64,000 bases of DNA from assembly GCF_041102575.1 (NCBI RefSeq), contig NZ_JBGCUE010000001.1, positions 248,001 through 312,000 of the forward strand. Reading direction: 5' to 3'. The notes beneath the pieces are model-generated. The model worked only from the letters and a program-made list of their open reading frames with translations. It made no database searches and was not told where the DNA came from. Below are positions 1 to 8,482 of this stretch, in pieces (positions within the stretch are counted from its first letter, which is position 1; each line of letters opens with the position of its first letter). A program made the position numbers and the translations under genes. The DNA comes from Tenuifilum sp. 4138str. Lineage in GTDB: Bacteria > Bacteroidota > Bacteroidia > Bacteroidales > Tenuifilaceae.

Positions 1-2
1 AC

Positions 3-1811
3 AGCTTAAACAGTGCCGAAACATCGCCTGAGATGCAGGCTATAGCCCGCCAGGTTGCCCCAAAGGTTACGGCACATCACGACAATATAAGCCTAAACGA
101 CAAGCTGTTCAAGAGAATAAAGGCGGTTTACGATAACCGTATGAACCTTAAACTCGACAGCCTTCAGCTACGAACCGTTGAAAAGTATTACAACGATTTT
201 GTTCGTAATGGTGCAAACCTAAACGACGACGATAAAGCCAAGCTGCGCGAGATAAACCAGAAGCTTTCGCAGCTGAGATTGAAATTTGGGGAGAATCTGC
301 TCGACGAGACCAACAAGAATTTCATTCTGGTTATCGATAAACCCGAGGATCTTGAGGGTCTTTCAAAGGATATTATTGATGCAGCAGCCATTACCGCCAA
401 GCAGTTTGGCCATGAGGGGAAGTGGGTATTCACACTTCAAAAACCCAGCATGATACCGTTCCTACAATACTCCAAAAAACGTGAGCTTAGGGAAAAGCTT
501 TACATGGGCTATGTAATGCGCTGCAATAACAACGATAAGTTCGATAACAAGGCCATACTACTTGAGATTGCAAACCTAAGGGCTCAAAAAGCAAAGCTGT
601 TAGGCTATGAAACCTTTAACCATTACGTTATTAGCAATAATATGGCCAAGACACCCGATGCTGTTTACAGCTTCCTGAACCAGGTAATGGAACCAGCATT
701 GAATGCTGCCATTCGCGATAGGGATGCCATGCAGGCAATAATTGACCGCGAGGGTGGCAACTTCAAGCTTGCCCCTTGGGATTGGTGGTACTATGCCGAG
801 AAGCTAAAAAAGGAGAAGTATGATTTGGATGAGGCTGAGCTTAAACCCTACTTTAAGCTCGAGAATGTTCGCGATGGTATGTTCTACGTTGCCAACAAGC
901 TTTACGGTATAACATTCACCAAACGCACCGATTTGCCTATTTACCATCCTGAGGTTGAAGTTTTTGAGGTTAAGGATGATAAAGGTCAACACGTGGGATT
1001 ACTATATCTCGACTACCATCCACGTCCGGGCAAACGCGTGGGTGCATGGTGTGGGCGTTTCCGTCAGCAAACCTATGAGAACGGCAAAAAGGTTGCCCCA
1101 ATAGTAAATATTGTAACAAACTTTACGCGTCCTACCGAAACCACGCCAGCTCTGCTTACCTGGGACGAGGTTGAAACCCTGTTCCATGAGTTTGGGCATG
1201 CCCTGCACGGCCTGTTCACCGATGGGCCTTACGAAAGAATAGCCGGCAGTGTTCCACGCGATATGGTTGAGCTTCCCTCGCAAATTATGGAACACTGGGC
1301 AGGTGAGCCGCAAGTCCTGAAGTTCTACGCTAAGCATTACCAAACCGGCGAGGTTATGCCCGATGCGCTGATTGAAAAGTTGCAACGCAGCTCAAAATTC
1401 AACCAGGGTTTTGCTACCGTGGAGTACATTGCAGCGGCCATTCTCGATTTGGATTGGCATAGTTTTACAGAGCCTAAACAGGTAGATGTGCTTGAATTCG
1501 AGAACCAATCTATGAGTCGTATCAAGCTAATCCCAGAGATATACCCCCGTTACCGTACCTCATACTTTAACCATATTGTTGGCGGATACGCATCGGGGTA
1601 TTACGTTTATTTATGGGCTGAGGTGCTCGATTCCGATGCCTTTAATGCATTTGTTGAAACGGGCGATATTTTCAACAAGGATGTTGCTGCCAAGTTCCGT
1701 AAGTATGTGCTTGCCGAGGGTGGTAACAACGATGGTATGGTTCAGTATCTGAAATTCCGTGGTAAAGCGCCATCAATTGATCCGCTTTTACGAAACCGTG
1801 GATTTAAGTAG
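3..1811 (+). CDS. dcp: M3 family zinc peptidase, peptidyl-dipeptidase Dcp type (N-terminus cut by window edge)
   Basis: The left window edge truncates the gene: the frame is already open at base 3, coding LNSAETSPEM ahead of the first ATG at 33, so that ATG is probably internal. About 600 residues remain of a family usually near 680-710. Counting from the ATG at 33, the zinc motif HEFGH is at residues 385-389 and the third zinc ligand is Glu413 in VELPSQ, the arrangement known for thimet oligopeptidase and Dcp. The C-terminal helical region with YLWAEVLDSDAF is also typical. Members remove C-terminal dipeptides from peptides. Whether this copy has a signal peptide or lipobox cannot be seen because the N-terminus is missing. 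A strong terminator follows, so it ends its transcript. Confidence 0.93.
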   Translation, partial: SLNSAETSPEMQAIARQVAPKVTAHHDNISLNDKLFKRIKAVYDNRMNLKLDSLQLRTVEKYYNDFVRNGANLNDDDKAKLREINQKLSQLRLKFGENLLDETNKNFILVIDKPEDLEGLSKDIIDAAAITAKQFGHEGKWVFTLQKPSMIPFLQYSKKRELREKLYMGYVMRCNNNDKFDNKAILLEIANLRAQKAKLLGYETFNHYVISNNMAKTPDAVYSFLNQVMEPALNAAIRDRDAMQAIIDREGGNFKLAPWDWWYYAEKLKKEKYDLDEAELKPYFKLENVRDGMFYVANKLYGITFTKRTDLPIYHPEVEVFEVKDDKGQHVGLLYLDYHPRPGKRVGAWCGRFRQQTYENGKKVAPIVNIVTNFTRPTETTPALLTWDEVETLFHEFGHALHGLFTDGPYERIAGSVPRDMVELPSQIMEHWAGEPQVLKFYAKHYQTGEVMPDALIEKLQRSSKFNQGFATVEYIAAAILDLDWHSFTEPKQVDVLEFENQSMSRIKLIPEIYPRYRTSYFNHIVGGYASGYYVYLWAEVLDSDAFNAFVETGDIFNKDVAAKFRKYVLAEGGNNDGMVQYLKFRGKAPSIDPLLRNRGFK

Positions 1812-1819
1812 AATATGAA

Positions 1820-1855
1820 TAGGGGTTGCAAACGCAACCCCTAATTTTTTTCTTT
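1820..1855 (+). terminator. Rho-independent terminator after dcp
   Basis: A perfect 10-bp stem (TAGGGGTTGC at 1820-1829, GCAACCCCTA at 1834-1843) with an AAAC loop is followed by a T-rich run at 1845-1855. It lies 8 nt after the dcp stop codon. Confidence 0.9.
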
Positions 1856-1939
1856 AAGCGATTTTTCCTATATTTACAAGGTGTTTAAAGTGTTTACACG
1901 TTCATCTGTGTTTCTAACCCATGTAATCTTCAAAAAGCT

Positions 1940-3190
1940 ATGAATCGATTTTTTTTACTTGTTCTTAGCCTTAACCTTTTAATTGTTATAAGCGGTTGTA
2001 AAAAGCCCAAACGATACGATTTGATTGTGGAAAACGCCACCATTCTTACCGATAGCGGTTTGGTTGATGGAAAAACCATTTTAGTGATGGGCGATACCAT
2101 TGCTGGAATAATAGATGCCGGCGAGCCTGTTCGCACCCGCAAGGTGGTTGATGCCGATGGTGGCATAGTTATGCCCGGTTTTATTGATAGCCATACATCA
2201 ATTGCCTGTTTTTTCAAGTCGAACGGCAAAGCTTTTGATACTCACCCTAAAAGCCTGACAACCTTTTACCGAAGCATTGTATCCAAGCATTTTTTACCCT
2301 ATGGGGTAACCACTATTTTTGATGCTGAACCCGATTCCGCTTGGGTTCCTCAAATCGTAAGCTGGAAGCCAAACCCAAAACTTACCGATGTTATGGTTGC
2401 ACGGTCGGTTGAAATGGGAAAATCTGCATGTAATCCCAGCCAATCACCCTACGTTTTTATTAAGGGTATTTACGATAGCAAAAACCAGGAACACGCGGGG
2501 GATAATTGCTTTTGGATTCTTACTGGAGTTCAAAATGGTTTGAACTATCCTAAAAATATCGAGGGGATACAATCAATTATGAATTCGTTACTCCTGTTAA
2601 CTGGCTCATCCGATAAAGTGTTAAATAGGATTGCGAATATTTATGGCATTAGGCAAAATATACCCGATGAGCTGTTGGCCATTGAGGGGATATCGTATTT
2701 GGCTGAAAATAGCCCTGTCTTGCTCGATTCCGTTGCCGCTATTCTTGGGTCAAACAATGCTTCGGTTTCCACAGGGCTTTACCGGATAAAACATTTTGTA
2801 GATTCGGGCTTTACCACTTGCGGTATTGAGCCAACCGAAGCAATTAAGCAACGCTTAAAGTATGGATTTGCTCACCTTATGGAATATGTAAAAGCCCTGC
2901 ATACAAAGGGGGTTGAGCTACGCATTGGCTATAACATGCCATTTGACGGCTCAGCCTTTGCAAAGGAACAGAACCTTCTACTAGAGTCGGGTTTTCCAGT
3001 TAACGAAATTGGTAAAATATCATCGTTTAATTCTGCTAAGGCTTTTGCCATTCATGGCAAAAAAGGTAAAATAGCCATAGGCTATACTGCCGACCTGGTG
3101 GTATTCCTAAAAAATGACGCTGGAAATAGTTTCGATTTTACTAAGGTAAAGAGAGTAATTAAAGGCGGAAGAGCTGAAAAAATGAAGTAA
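1940..3190 (+). CDS. Lipoprotein with degenerate amidohydrolase-like fold
   Basis: A lipoprotein signal with lipobox ISGC (Cys20) is followed by the N-terminal beta-sandwich signature of metal-dependent amidohydrolases (DLIVENATILTD, then GGIVMPGFIDSH) and the matching C-terminal signature (GKIAIGYTADLVVFL). Active family members have HxH just after GFID; here it reads His85-Thr86-Ser87, so the second metal ligand is gone, and no convincing downstream His/Asp ligands were found. About 416 residues is a normal length. It is probably a catalytically inactive or altered envelope protein; the substrate cannot be predicted. The gene stands alone between the dcp terminator and the kamA-like gene, 57 nt upstream of the latter. 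An imidazolonepropionase-like ancestry is possible. Confidence 0.72.
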   Translation: MNRFFLLVLSLNLLIVISGCKKPKRYDLIVENATILTDSGLVDGKTILVMGDTIAGIIDAGEPVRTRKVVDADGGIVMPGFIDSHTSIACFFKSNGKAFDTHPKSLTTFYRSIVSKHFLPYGVTTIFDAEPDSAWVPQIVSWKPNPKLTDVMVARSVEMGKSACNPSQSPYVFIKGIYDSKNQEHAGDNCFWILTGVQNGLNYPKNIEGIQSIMNSLLLLTGSSDKVLNRIANIYGIRQNIPDELLAIEGISYLAENSPVLLDSVAAILGSNNASVSTGLYRIKHFVDSGFTTCGIEPTEAIKQRLKYGFAHLMEYVKALHTKGVELRIGYNMPFDGSAFAKEQNLLLESGFPVNEIGKISSFNSAKAFAIHGKKGKIAIGYTADLVVFLKNDAGNSFDFTKVKRVIKGGRAEKMK

Positions 3191-3247
3191 GGGTAATTTC
3201 CAATTGTGATTGACTTAAGTATAATTAACAATAAATTTAAACAAACA

Positions 3248-4777
3248 ATGATGCACAAGGAATTCATTTACCACCCAAGAGATTTTCGAAAAATAGAACT
3301 TTGGAAGAATGTTAAAGATGAGGAGTGGTACAATCCTCAATGGCAGCTAAAAAATTCAATCCGGAGTGTTGATCAGCTAAAACATGTCATTAAATTAAAC
3401 GATTATCAGGAGCAAGAGATACGACGTGTTGTTGATGAGCTGGAACGCCAGGGGAAGGATCCGCTCCGAATTACTCCTTACTACGCTTCGCTAATGGATG
3501 AAGATCCATTTCATCCCGATATTCCTTTAGAGGAAAAAGGAAACAAAAGGCTCGATCCAATTTTTTGGCAAAGTGTTCCTACACCAGCCAATCTTTTATT
3601 TCCAAATACCGGGAGAGAGGCATCAATGAATGAGGGGTCAAGAAGTTACGGTGCAGCCTATCAGCGTTACCCCAATAGAGTGGCACTTTTTGTTGCGCAA
3701 AACACAAGTTGCGCATCCTATTGTGTTCATTGCCAAAGGGCAAAATCGCTTGATGCTACGTGTGATGTGAATATTGAACTTATTAACAAGGGCTTATTTT
3801 ATATCAACTTCAATAAAAATATTGATGAGGTATTGGTTACTGGTGGCGATGCTTTGCGGGTAAGCAAGAAACGCTTGCAATACGTTTTAGAGGAATTGAG
3901 TAAAATGGAACATATTCGTGCCATAAGAATTGCTACAAGAGTTCCAGTGGTTTTACCTATGGCTGTAACTGACGAGATTCTAACATTAATTAAAGAATCG
4001 GCCAATCGTTACACAAAGGGTCCGGAGAAATACGTTTACTTCATGACCCATGTAAATCACTATAAAGAAATTACTGCTGACTTTGCAGCAGCCATTAAGC
4101 GAATAAATAGTTATGGCTTTACTGTTCGTAACCAAACTGTTTTCTTGAATCATGTTAACGACTATTTTGTTACCCTTGCCAAAACCTTTCGCCGAATGTT
4201 TTGGGTTGGGGTTCATCCATATTACCTGCTACAGTGCCATAAAGAGAAAGGGATTGTTCATTTTATATCACCCATACAGGTTGGTCAAATTTATATGAAA
4301 CACATGCAGGGATGGTTATCGGGTATTGTTAGACCAAATTATGCTGTAAATATTGAAGGAGGAGGCGGTAAAGTCCTATTAATGCCCTTAAACTATGATA
4401 ATCTAAATATTGACCTGAAAATTGAAGATAAAATTTCGGAGAGTAAAGCAAAGGTTTACACCTGGGATGATAAGGAAATATTTGATTACGAGGCACTAGG
4501 ACGTGCAACACCCGATGAGTATAACAAAGCATTAAGAATTATGGATAAGTTTATTGGTAGGAAGGGGGTATTTGTACCTAAAATAATTCTCATTGATAAC
4601 AATGGAAATTACATAGAAACAACCAACCGCACTAAACTTCCAACATTTGAAAAGCAAAAAAAGGCTGTACTGCTTGGTTATGAGACTAACCAATCAGGTA
4701 TGCCTATAACAAATCCTGCAAAGATTAGTAAAAAGCTCGATGAGCTTTATCAAAAATCTACTTTTTCAAAAAAATAA
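3248..4777 (+). CDS. KamA-family radical SAM aminomutase, substrate probably not lysine
   Basis: A 509-residue radical SAM protein with CASYCVHC, the CX3CX2C cluster site (Cys155, Cys159, Cys162), a TGGDAL motif, and the PLP-lysine region EGGGGK (Lys375) characteristic of lysine 2,3-aminomutases. It is about 90 residues longer than classical KamA. The two Asp residues that bind the lysine side chain in KamA (Asp293 and Asp330 in the clostridial enzyme, 37 apart) align with His331 and Asn368 here, also 37 apart; glutamate 2,3-aminomutase has Lys and Asn at these sites. I infer a beta-amino-acid-forming aminomutase acting on a substrate other than lysine. An upstream GTG at 3206 is in frame, but the tandem ATGs at 3248/3251 give the natural N-terminus. 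A terminator follows. Confidence 0.85.
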   Translation: MMHKEFIYHPRDFRKIELWKNVKDEEWYNPQWQLKNSIRSVDQLKHVIKLNDYQEQEIRRVVDELERQGKDPLRITPYYASLMDEDPFHPDIPLEEKGNKRLDPIFWQSVPTPANLLFPNTGREASMNEGSRSYGAAYQRYPNRVALFVAQNTSCASYCVHCQRAKSLDATCDVNIELINKGLFYINFNKNIDEVLVTGGDALRVSKKRLQYVLEELSKMEHIRAIRIATRVPVVLPMAVTDEILTLIKESANRYTKGPEKYVYFMTHVNHYKEITADFAAAIKRINSYGFTVRNQTVFLNHVNDYFVTLAKTFRRMFWVGVHPYYLLQCHKEKGIVHFISPIQVGQIYMKHMQGWLSGIVRPNYAVNIEGGGGKVLLMPLNYDNLNIDLKIEDKISESKAKVYTWDDKEIFDYEALGRATPDEYNKALRIMDKFIGRKGVFVPKIILIDNNGNYIETTNRTKLPTFEKQKKAVLLGYETNQSGMPITNPAKISKKLDELYQKSTFSKK

Positions 4778-4802
4778 ATCTGATAGTTTCCTCCGCACTA
4801 TA

Positions 4803-4840
4803 GGTCATGCTGAATTTTCAGCATGGCCTCTTTTCTTTAT
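4803..4840 (+). terminator. Rho-independent terminator after the aminomutase gene
   Basis: A 12-bp inverted repeat (4803-4814 with 4817-4828, one G-T pair) with a TT centre is followed by the T-rich tract TCTTTTCTTT. It separates the aminomutase from the MFS gene, whose promoter element lies within the T-tract. Confidence 0.75.
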
Positions 4841-4845
4841 ATTTG
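4838..4845 (+). promoter_or_regulatory. Bacteroidota -7 promoter element (TATATTTG) for the MFS gene
   Basis: TATATTTG matches TAnnTTTG. It ends 13 nt before the ATG at 4859 and thereby rules out the upstream in-frame ATG at 4823 as the start. A clear -33 TTTG was not seen. Confidence 0.55.
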
Positions 4846-4858
4846 CATTTTTACTGCA

Positions 4859-6040
4859 ATGAAGAATAACATATTAAACCATAATCTAATCCGCCTTTAC
4901 ATTCTCAAGGTCTCCCATTGGTTTATGCTGGTTATGCCCATAGTTGTTTTATTTTACAAGGAGAATGGGCTTAACGTAAGTCAGGTATTTATCCTTCAAA
5001 GTGTTTATTCACTTTCCATTGTATTGCTCGAAATCCCATCGGGTTACTTTGCCGATGCACTAGGGCGAAAAAACACCATTTTCATTGGGGCGGTTTTGGG
5101 CTTTATTGGCTTTGCAATCTATTCAATTTCCTATGGTTTTTGGGGATTCTTAATGGCTGAGGTTGTGCTTGGTTTTGGGCAAAGTATGATTTCGGGTGCC
5201 GATTCGGCTCTGCTTTACGACAGCCTTGTTGACGCTAAGCAGCAAGATAGGTATATAAAGCACGAAGGTAGGATGACCTCAATAGGTAATTTTGCTGAAG
5301 CTTCAGCAGGTATTCTTGGCGGATTGCTTGCGGCCGTTAGCATACGTTACCCATACTACGGTCAAACCCTTGTTGCCCTTTTAGCTGTTCCGGCTGCCTT
5401 TACGCTTATTGAACCCAAAACCGAGCATAACCGATTGGAACTGGGCTGGAAGCAAATAGTTGATGTTGTAAGGTTTGCTCTCGTTAAGAACTTGCGCTTA
5501 CGCTGGAACATATTGCTTTCATCGGTGGTGGGAGCATCAACTTTAACCATGGCCTGGTTTGTTCAACCTTGGTTGATACGTGCTGATACACCAGTGGAGG
5601 CCTACGGTGCAATTTGGACAGCCCTAAATCTGCTAGTGGGTGTTGCTGCCATGTTTGCCTATAGGGTTGAACTCAAATTGGGAAGGATTAGAACCACTGG
5701 GGTTTTAATACTTTTTCTATTTCTTGGCTTTATAATGGCGGGCTTTATTAGGAGTTACTGGGCAATGCCATTTATTGTGATTTTCTACCTGGCTAGGGGA
5801 GTGGCTACCCCTATACTAAAAGATAGCATTAACAGAATTGCTCCTGCTCCTATGAGGGCAACAATACTATCGGTTCGAAATTTTATTATTCGGATAATAT
5901 TTTCGGTTTGGGGGCCCTTTTACGGTTGGCTTACCGATAGGTGGAGTTTAACAGTAGCCTTAACAACAGCAGGATTTATTTTTATTATCCTCTCAATCCT
6001 TACATTTATTGTGCTTTTCAAAGTTGAAAGGGAAGATTAA
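4859..6040 (+). CDS. MFS transporter
   Basis: A 393-residue integral membrane protein with about twelve hydrophobic segments. The MFS loop motif between helices 2 and 3 is present as GYFADALGRKN. The start at 4859 (MKNNILNHN) was chosen because a -7 promoter element lies just upstream of it; translation from 4823 would need a transcript that begins earlier. Inner membrane secondary carrier; the substrate cannot be assigned from sequence, and the family includes many drug and metabolite exporters. Its stop codon overlaps by 4 nt the stop of the convergent MBL-fold hydrolase gene. Confidence 0.85.
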   Translation: MKNNILNHNLIRLYILKVSHWFMLVMPIVVLFYKENGLNVSQVFILQSVYSLSIVLLEIPSGYFADALGRKNTIFIGAVLGFIGFAIYSISYGFWGFLMAEVVLGFGQSMISGADSALLYDSLVDAKQQDRYIKHEGRMTSIGNFAEASAGILGGLLAAVSIRYPYYGQTLVALLAVPAAFTLIEPKTEHNRLELGWKQIVDVVRFALVKNLRLRWNILLSSVVGASTLTMAWFVQPWLIRADTPVEAYGAIWTALNLLVGVAAMFAYRVELKLGRIRTTGVLILFLFLGFIMAGFIRSYWAMPFIVIFYLARGVATPILKDSINRIAPAPMRATILSVRNFIIRIIFSVWGPFYGWLTDRWSLTVALTTAGFIFIILSILTFIVLFKVERED

Positions 6041-6798
6041 AACTCTAGCTCAAGCCCATCGTAGGCAAGGCATACATTTTCAGGTAATGTTTTCGCTACT
6101 TCGTTGTGAAATCCCATTTGGTGGCCAATGTGTGTGATGAAAGCTTTTCGGGGGCTGAGCTGAGCAATCAGTTCAAGTGCCTCGGGCAGTGAAAAGTGCG
6201 AGATGTGTTTTTGCGTCCTTAGGGCATTTATTACCAGATACTTAGAGCCAATAATCTTTTCCTTCTCATCCTCGGGAATAAAGTTTGCATCGGTAATGTA
6301 TGTTAAATCGCCAAATCTAAACCCATATATGGGTAACTTATAGTGGTAAACCCTTATTGGGATGATGTTGATACCCATCACCTCAAATGGTTGACCATCG
6401 ATGCTATGCATTTCAAATTCAGGGATTCCCGGGTATTTATGCTCAGCAAAAACATAGCTATATTCCCTTTTCAGCTCAGTAAGCACCCTTGCTTCGCCCC
6501 AAATATCCATGGGGCGTTTCTGAAGCCAGTTGTAGGCCCTAACATCGTCAAGGCCAGAAATATGGTCGCGGTGCTCATGTGTAAGCAGTATGGCGTGAAG
6601 GGTCTTTACCTTGGCCCGGAGCATTTGTTGCCGAAAATCGGGGCCGGCATCAATTACTATGTTTATTCCTTGATGTTCAATGAGTGCAGATGTTCTAAGT
6701 CGCCAGTCGCGTGGGTCGGTTGATTGGCAAACCGGACACGGGCATGCTATAACGGGCATACCTTGCGAAGTTCCTGTGCCAAGAAAAGTTATCTTCAC
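6037..6798 (-). CDS. MBL-fold metallo-hydrolase, PhnP/RNase Z-like type
   Basis: 253 residues. The metallo-beta-lactamase signature THEHRDH (residues 73-79) supplies the first metal site; further ligands are probably Asp in ITDANF and His in ITHIGH near the C-terminus. The N-terminal LGTGTSQGMP and the Cys-rich ACPCPVC (Cys19, Cys21, Cys24) are typical of the branch that includes PhnP (phosphoribosyl 1,2-cyclic phosphate phosphodiesterase) and is common in Bacteroidota next to unrelated genes. There is no phn operon nearby, so a role in phosphonate breakdown is not supported. Its start codon directly abuts the stop of the upstream BASS-type carrier gene, so the two are cotranscribed. Confidence 0.88.
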   Translation of the reverse strand: MKITFLGTGTSQGMPVIACPCPVCQSTDPRDWRLRTSALIEHQGINIVIDAGPDFRQQMLRAKVKTLHAILLTHEHRDHISGLDDVRAYNWLQKRPMDIWGEARVLTELKREYSYVFAEHKYPGIPEFEMHSIDGQPFEVMGINIIPIRVYHYKLPIYGFRFGDLTYITDANFIPEDEKEKIIGSKYLVINALRTQKHISHFSLPEALELIAQLSPRKAFITHIGHQMGFHNEVAKTLPENVCLAYDGLELEF

Positions 6799-7716
6799 TT
6801 ACAGTGCTTTTGATTTGATTGACAAAAATATCAAATAGAGCAAAACAACCACTGCCATCACAGCGGAAGGTATTGCCGCTTCTTTACCAAAAAGGGTAAG
6901 GGCTGTGAACACCGAAAAACCAGAGCTCTTAATCCCAACAAGCATTACCATTGGTATTCTTTTTTCTTGTGAGATATTCAGGCGTCGAGCCAGGATATTG
7001 GTAAAATGCCCAAGTCCAAAGATAGTAACAACCAAAATACCTGTAATGCTAAGTAGTAGAGCAGGGGAAGAAAAGAAAACCTGCCTGTTCAACCCTACAG
7101 CCACAAAAATTAGTATTGCAAACCCCCAGTCCACAACTTTACCTCTAACCTTTTCAATAAATGGCTTAATGGGTTTCCAAAGCAAAAAGCGTGACACTAC
7201 CAACGGAGCAACCACAAGCTGAAGCATCAGCAAAAGTAAGTCAGTAGGGTTGATTCCCGATGAGGTAGCAAAGAGTTTTACCATTAAAGGTGCAATTAGG
7301 ATAGAACCCAGAAATGCTCCTGTAACCGAAATAATGGCGTAAACCACGTTACCTCTCAGAATAAATGAGAAAGGGATTATAGCTACACCCGGAGGGGTGG
7401 CTGCAATGATTACAAATCCGTAAAAAAGTTCTTTGGTAGGCATCAGCCAGTATGCCAGTGGTAGCATAACAGCTGAGAATGCAACGTAATTTAAAGCGAT
7501 ACCGGTTAGCATTGGTTTGAATATATGTGGTTCGCTCCTTAGCTGCACAAGGCTCATGCCCGTCATGGAGAATGTCATGGTTAATGCTAGTGCAGGGAAT
7601 GTCAGAAACTTCAAGGAACTTGCATGCTCACCCACAATAATCCCTGCAATTACAGCAAAAACCAATATTGCATTCCGGTTCAATACTATAAGCTTTAGAT
7701 ATCGGAACATTTGCAT
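6799..7716 (-). CDS. Bile acid:sodium symporter (BASS/SBF-like) family carrier
   Basis: 305 residues, almost entirely hydrophobic, with about nine or ten membrane segments. Motifs such as FSMTGMSLV, the TPPGVAIIPFSF helix-breaking segment and IKSSGFSVFTAL resemble the crossed-helix region of BASS-type carriers. Inner membrane; substrate unknown (organic anions or arsenite are known for relatives). It is the first gene of a two-gene operon with the MBL-fold hydrolase, directly abutting it. Divergent from the RsmI-like gene, with 47 nt between the starts. Confidence 0.7.
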   Translation of the reverse strand: MQMFRYLKLIVLNRNAILVFAVIAGIIVGEHASSLKFLTFPALALTMTFSMTGMSLVQLRSEPHIFKPMLTGIALNYVAFSAVMLPLAYWLMPTKELFYGFVIIAATPPGVAIIPFSFILRGNVVYAIISVTGAFLGSILIAPLMVKLFATSSGINPTDLLLLMLQLVVAPLVVSRFLLWKPIKPFIEKVRGKVVDWGFAILIFVAVGLNRQVFFSSPALLLSITGILVVTIFGLGHFTNILARRLNISQEKRIPMVMLVGIKSSGFSVFTALTLFGKEAAIPSAVMAVVVLLYLIFLSIKSKAL

Positions 7717-7724
7717 TACCTTCG
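7717..7724 (+). promoter_or_regulatory. Possible -7 element (TACCTTCG) for the RsmI-like gene
   Basis: TACCTTCG is the TTCG variant of TAnnTTTG, 40 nt before the start at 7764. The same variant occurs at 46458 and 62589 in this window. Confidence 0.35.
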
Positions 7725-7763
7725 TAAAAATTTTTAGTAAATATAGATAGAAGGATTGAAAAA

Positions 7764-8480
7764 ATGGCTGAAGTTAAAGGAAAACTATACCTAATTCCTA
7801 CACCCATCAGCGGTAGCGAACCCGAAAATGTTTTACCCCAGCGTGTTATTGACATAACCAGGCACTTAAGTTACTTTGTGGTAGAGGAACTAAGAACTGC
7901 ACGCCGGTATTTGTCGCGTATAAAGGTTCAAAAACCGATTGATGAACTTGTCTTTTTTGAGCTGAATGAACATTCCCAGCCCGAGGCGGTTGAGGCTATG
8001 CTTACACCCTTACTTCAGGGTTACGATGTAGGGCTTATGTCAGAAGCAGGTGTTCCCGCTATTGCCGATCCTGGTGCTATACTTGTTGCTGCTGCTCACC
8101 GTAAGGGAATACGAGTAATTCCTCTTGTTGGGCCAAGTTCAATCCTGCTAACCCTAGTGGCAAGCGGCCTTAACGGACAAAACTTTGCCTTTGTGGGTTA
8201 TCTCCCTGTAAAACCCGACGAACGACGCAAGCGAATCAGGATACTTGAACAGCGCTCGCGGACTGAGGGACAAACACAGCTTTTTATTGAGGCTCCTTAC
8301 CGTAATATTCAGCTCCTAAAGGATTTGATTAGTGTTTGCAATGAACAAACTACCATAGCCATTGCTACAGAGTTAACATCAGCTGATGAACTTATTATTA
8401 CCAAAACAGTAAGGGAGTGGAAAAATATCCCACTCCCCGATATCAATAAGAAAAACACTGTATTTGCTTTACTGGCTTAA
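7764..8480 (+). CDS. SAM-dependent methyltransferase, tetrapyrrole methylase/RsmI-like
   Basis: 238 residues of the tetrapyrrole methylase superfamily: N-terminal GKLYLIPTPI, the signature GLMSEAGVPAIADPG at about residues 90-105, and VGPSSILLTLVASG, which form the SAM-binding interface. It resembles RsmI (2'-O-methylation of C1402 in 16S rRNA) but is shorter and lacks RsmI's C-terminal extension; the phylum commonly carries this short paralogue beside a full-length RsmI. Target therefore uncertain. It ends 2 nt from the stop of the convergent FKBP lipoprotein gene. Confidence 0.83.
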   Translation: MAEVKGKLYLIPTPISGSEPENVLPQRVIDITRHLSYFVVEELRTARRYLSRIKVQKPIDELVFFELNEHSQPEAVEAMLTPLLQGYDVGLMSEAGVPAIADPGAILVAAAHRKGIRVIPLVGPSSILLTLVASGLNGQNFAFVGYLPVKPDERRKRIRILEQRSRTEGQTQLFIEAPYRNIQLLKDLISVCNEQTTIAIATELTSADELIITKTVREWKNIPLPDINKKNTVFALLA

Positions 8481-8482
8481 GG

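Noticed and set aside
33-1811. ATG at 33 as the true start of the M3 peptidase
   Set aside because: The frame continues upstream to base 3 with residues typical of Dcp, so the gene is cut by the window edge.
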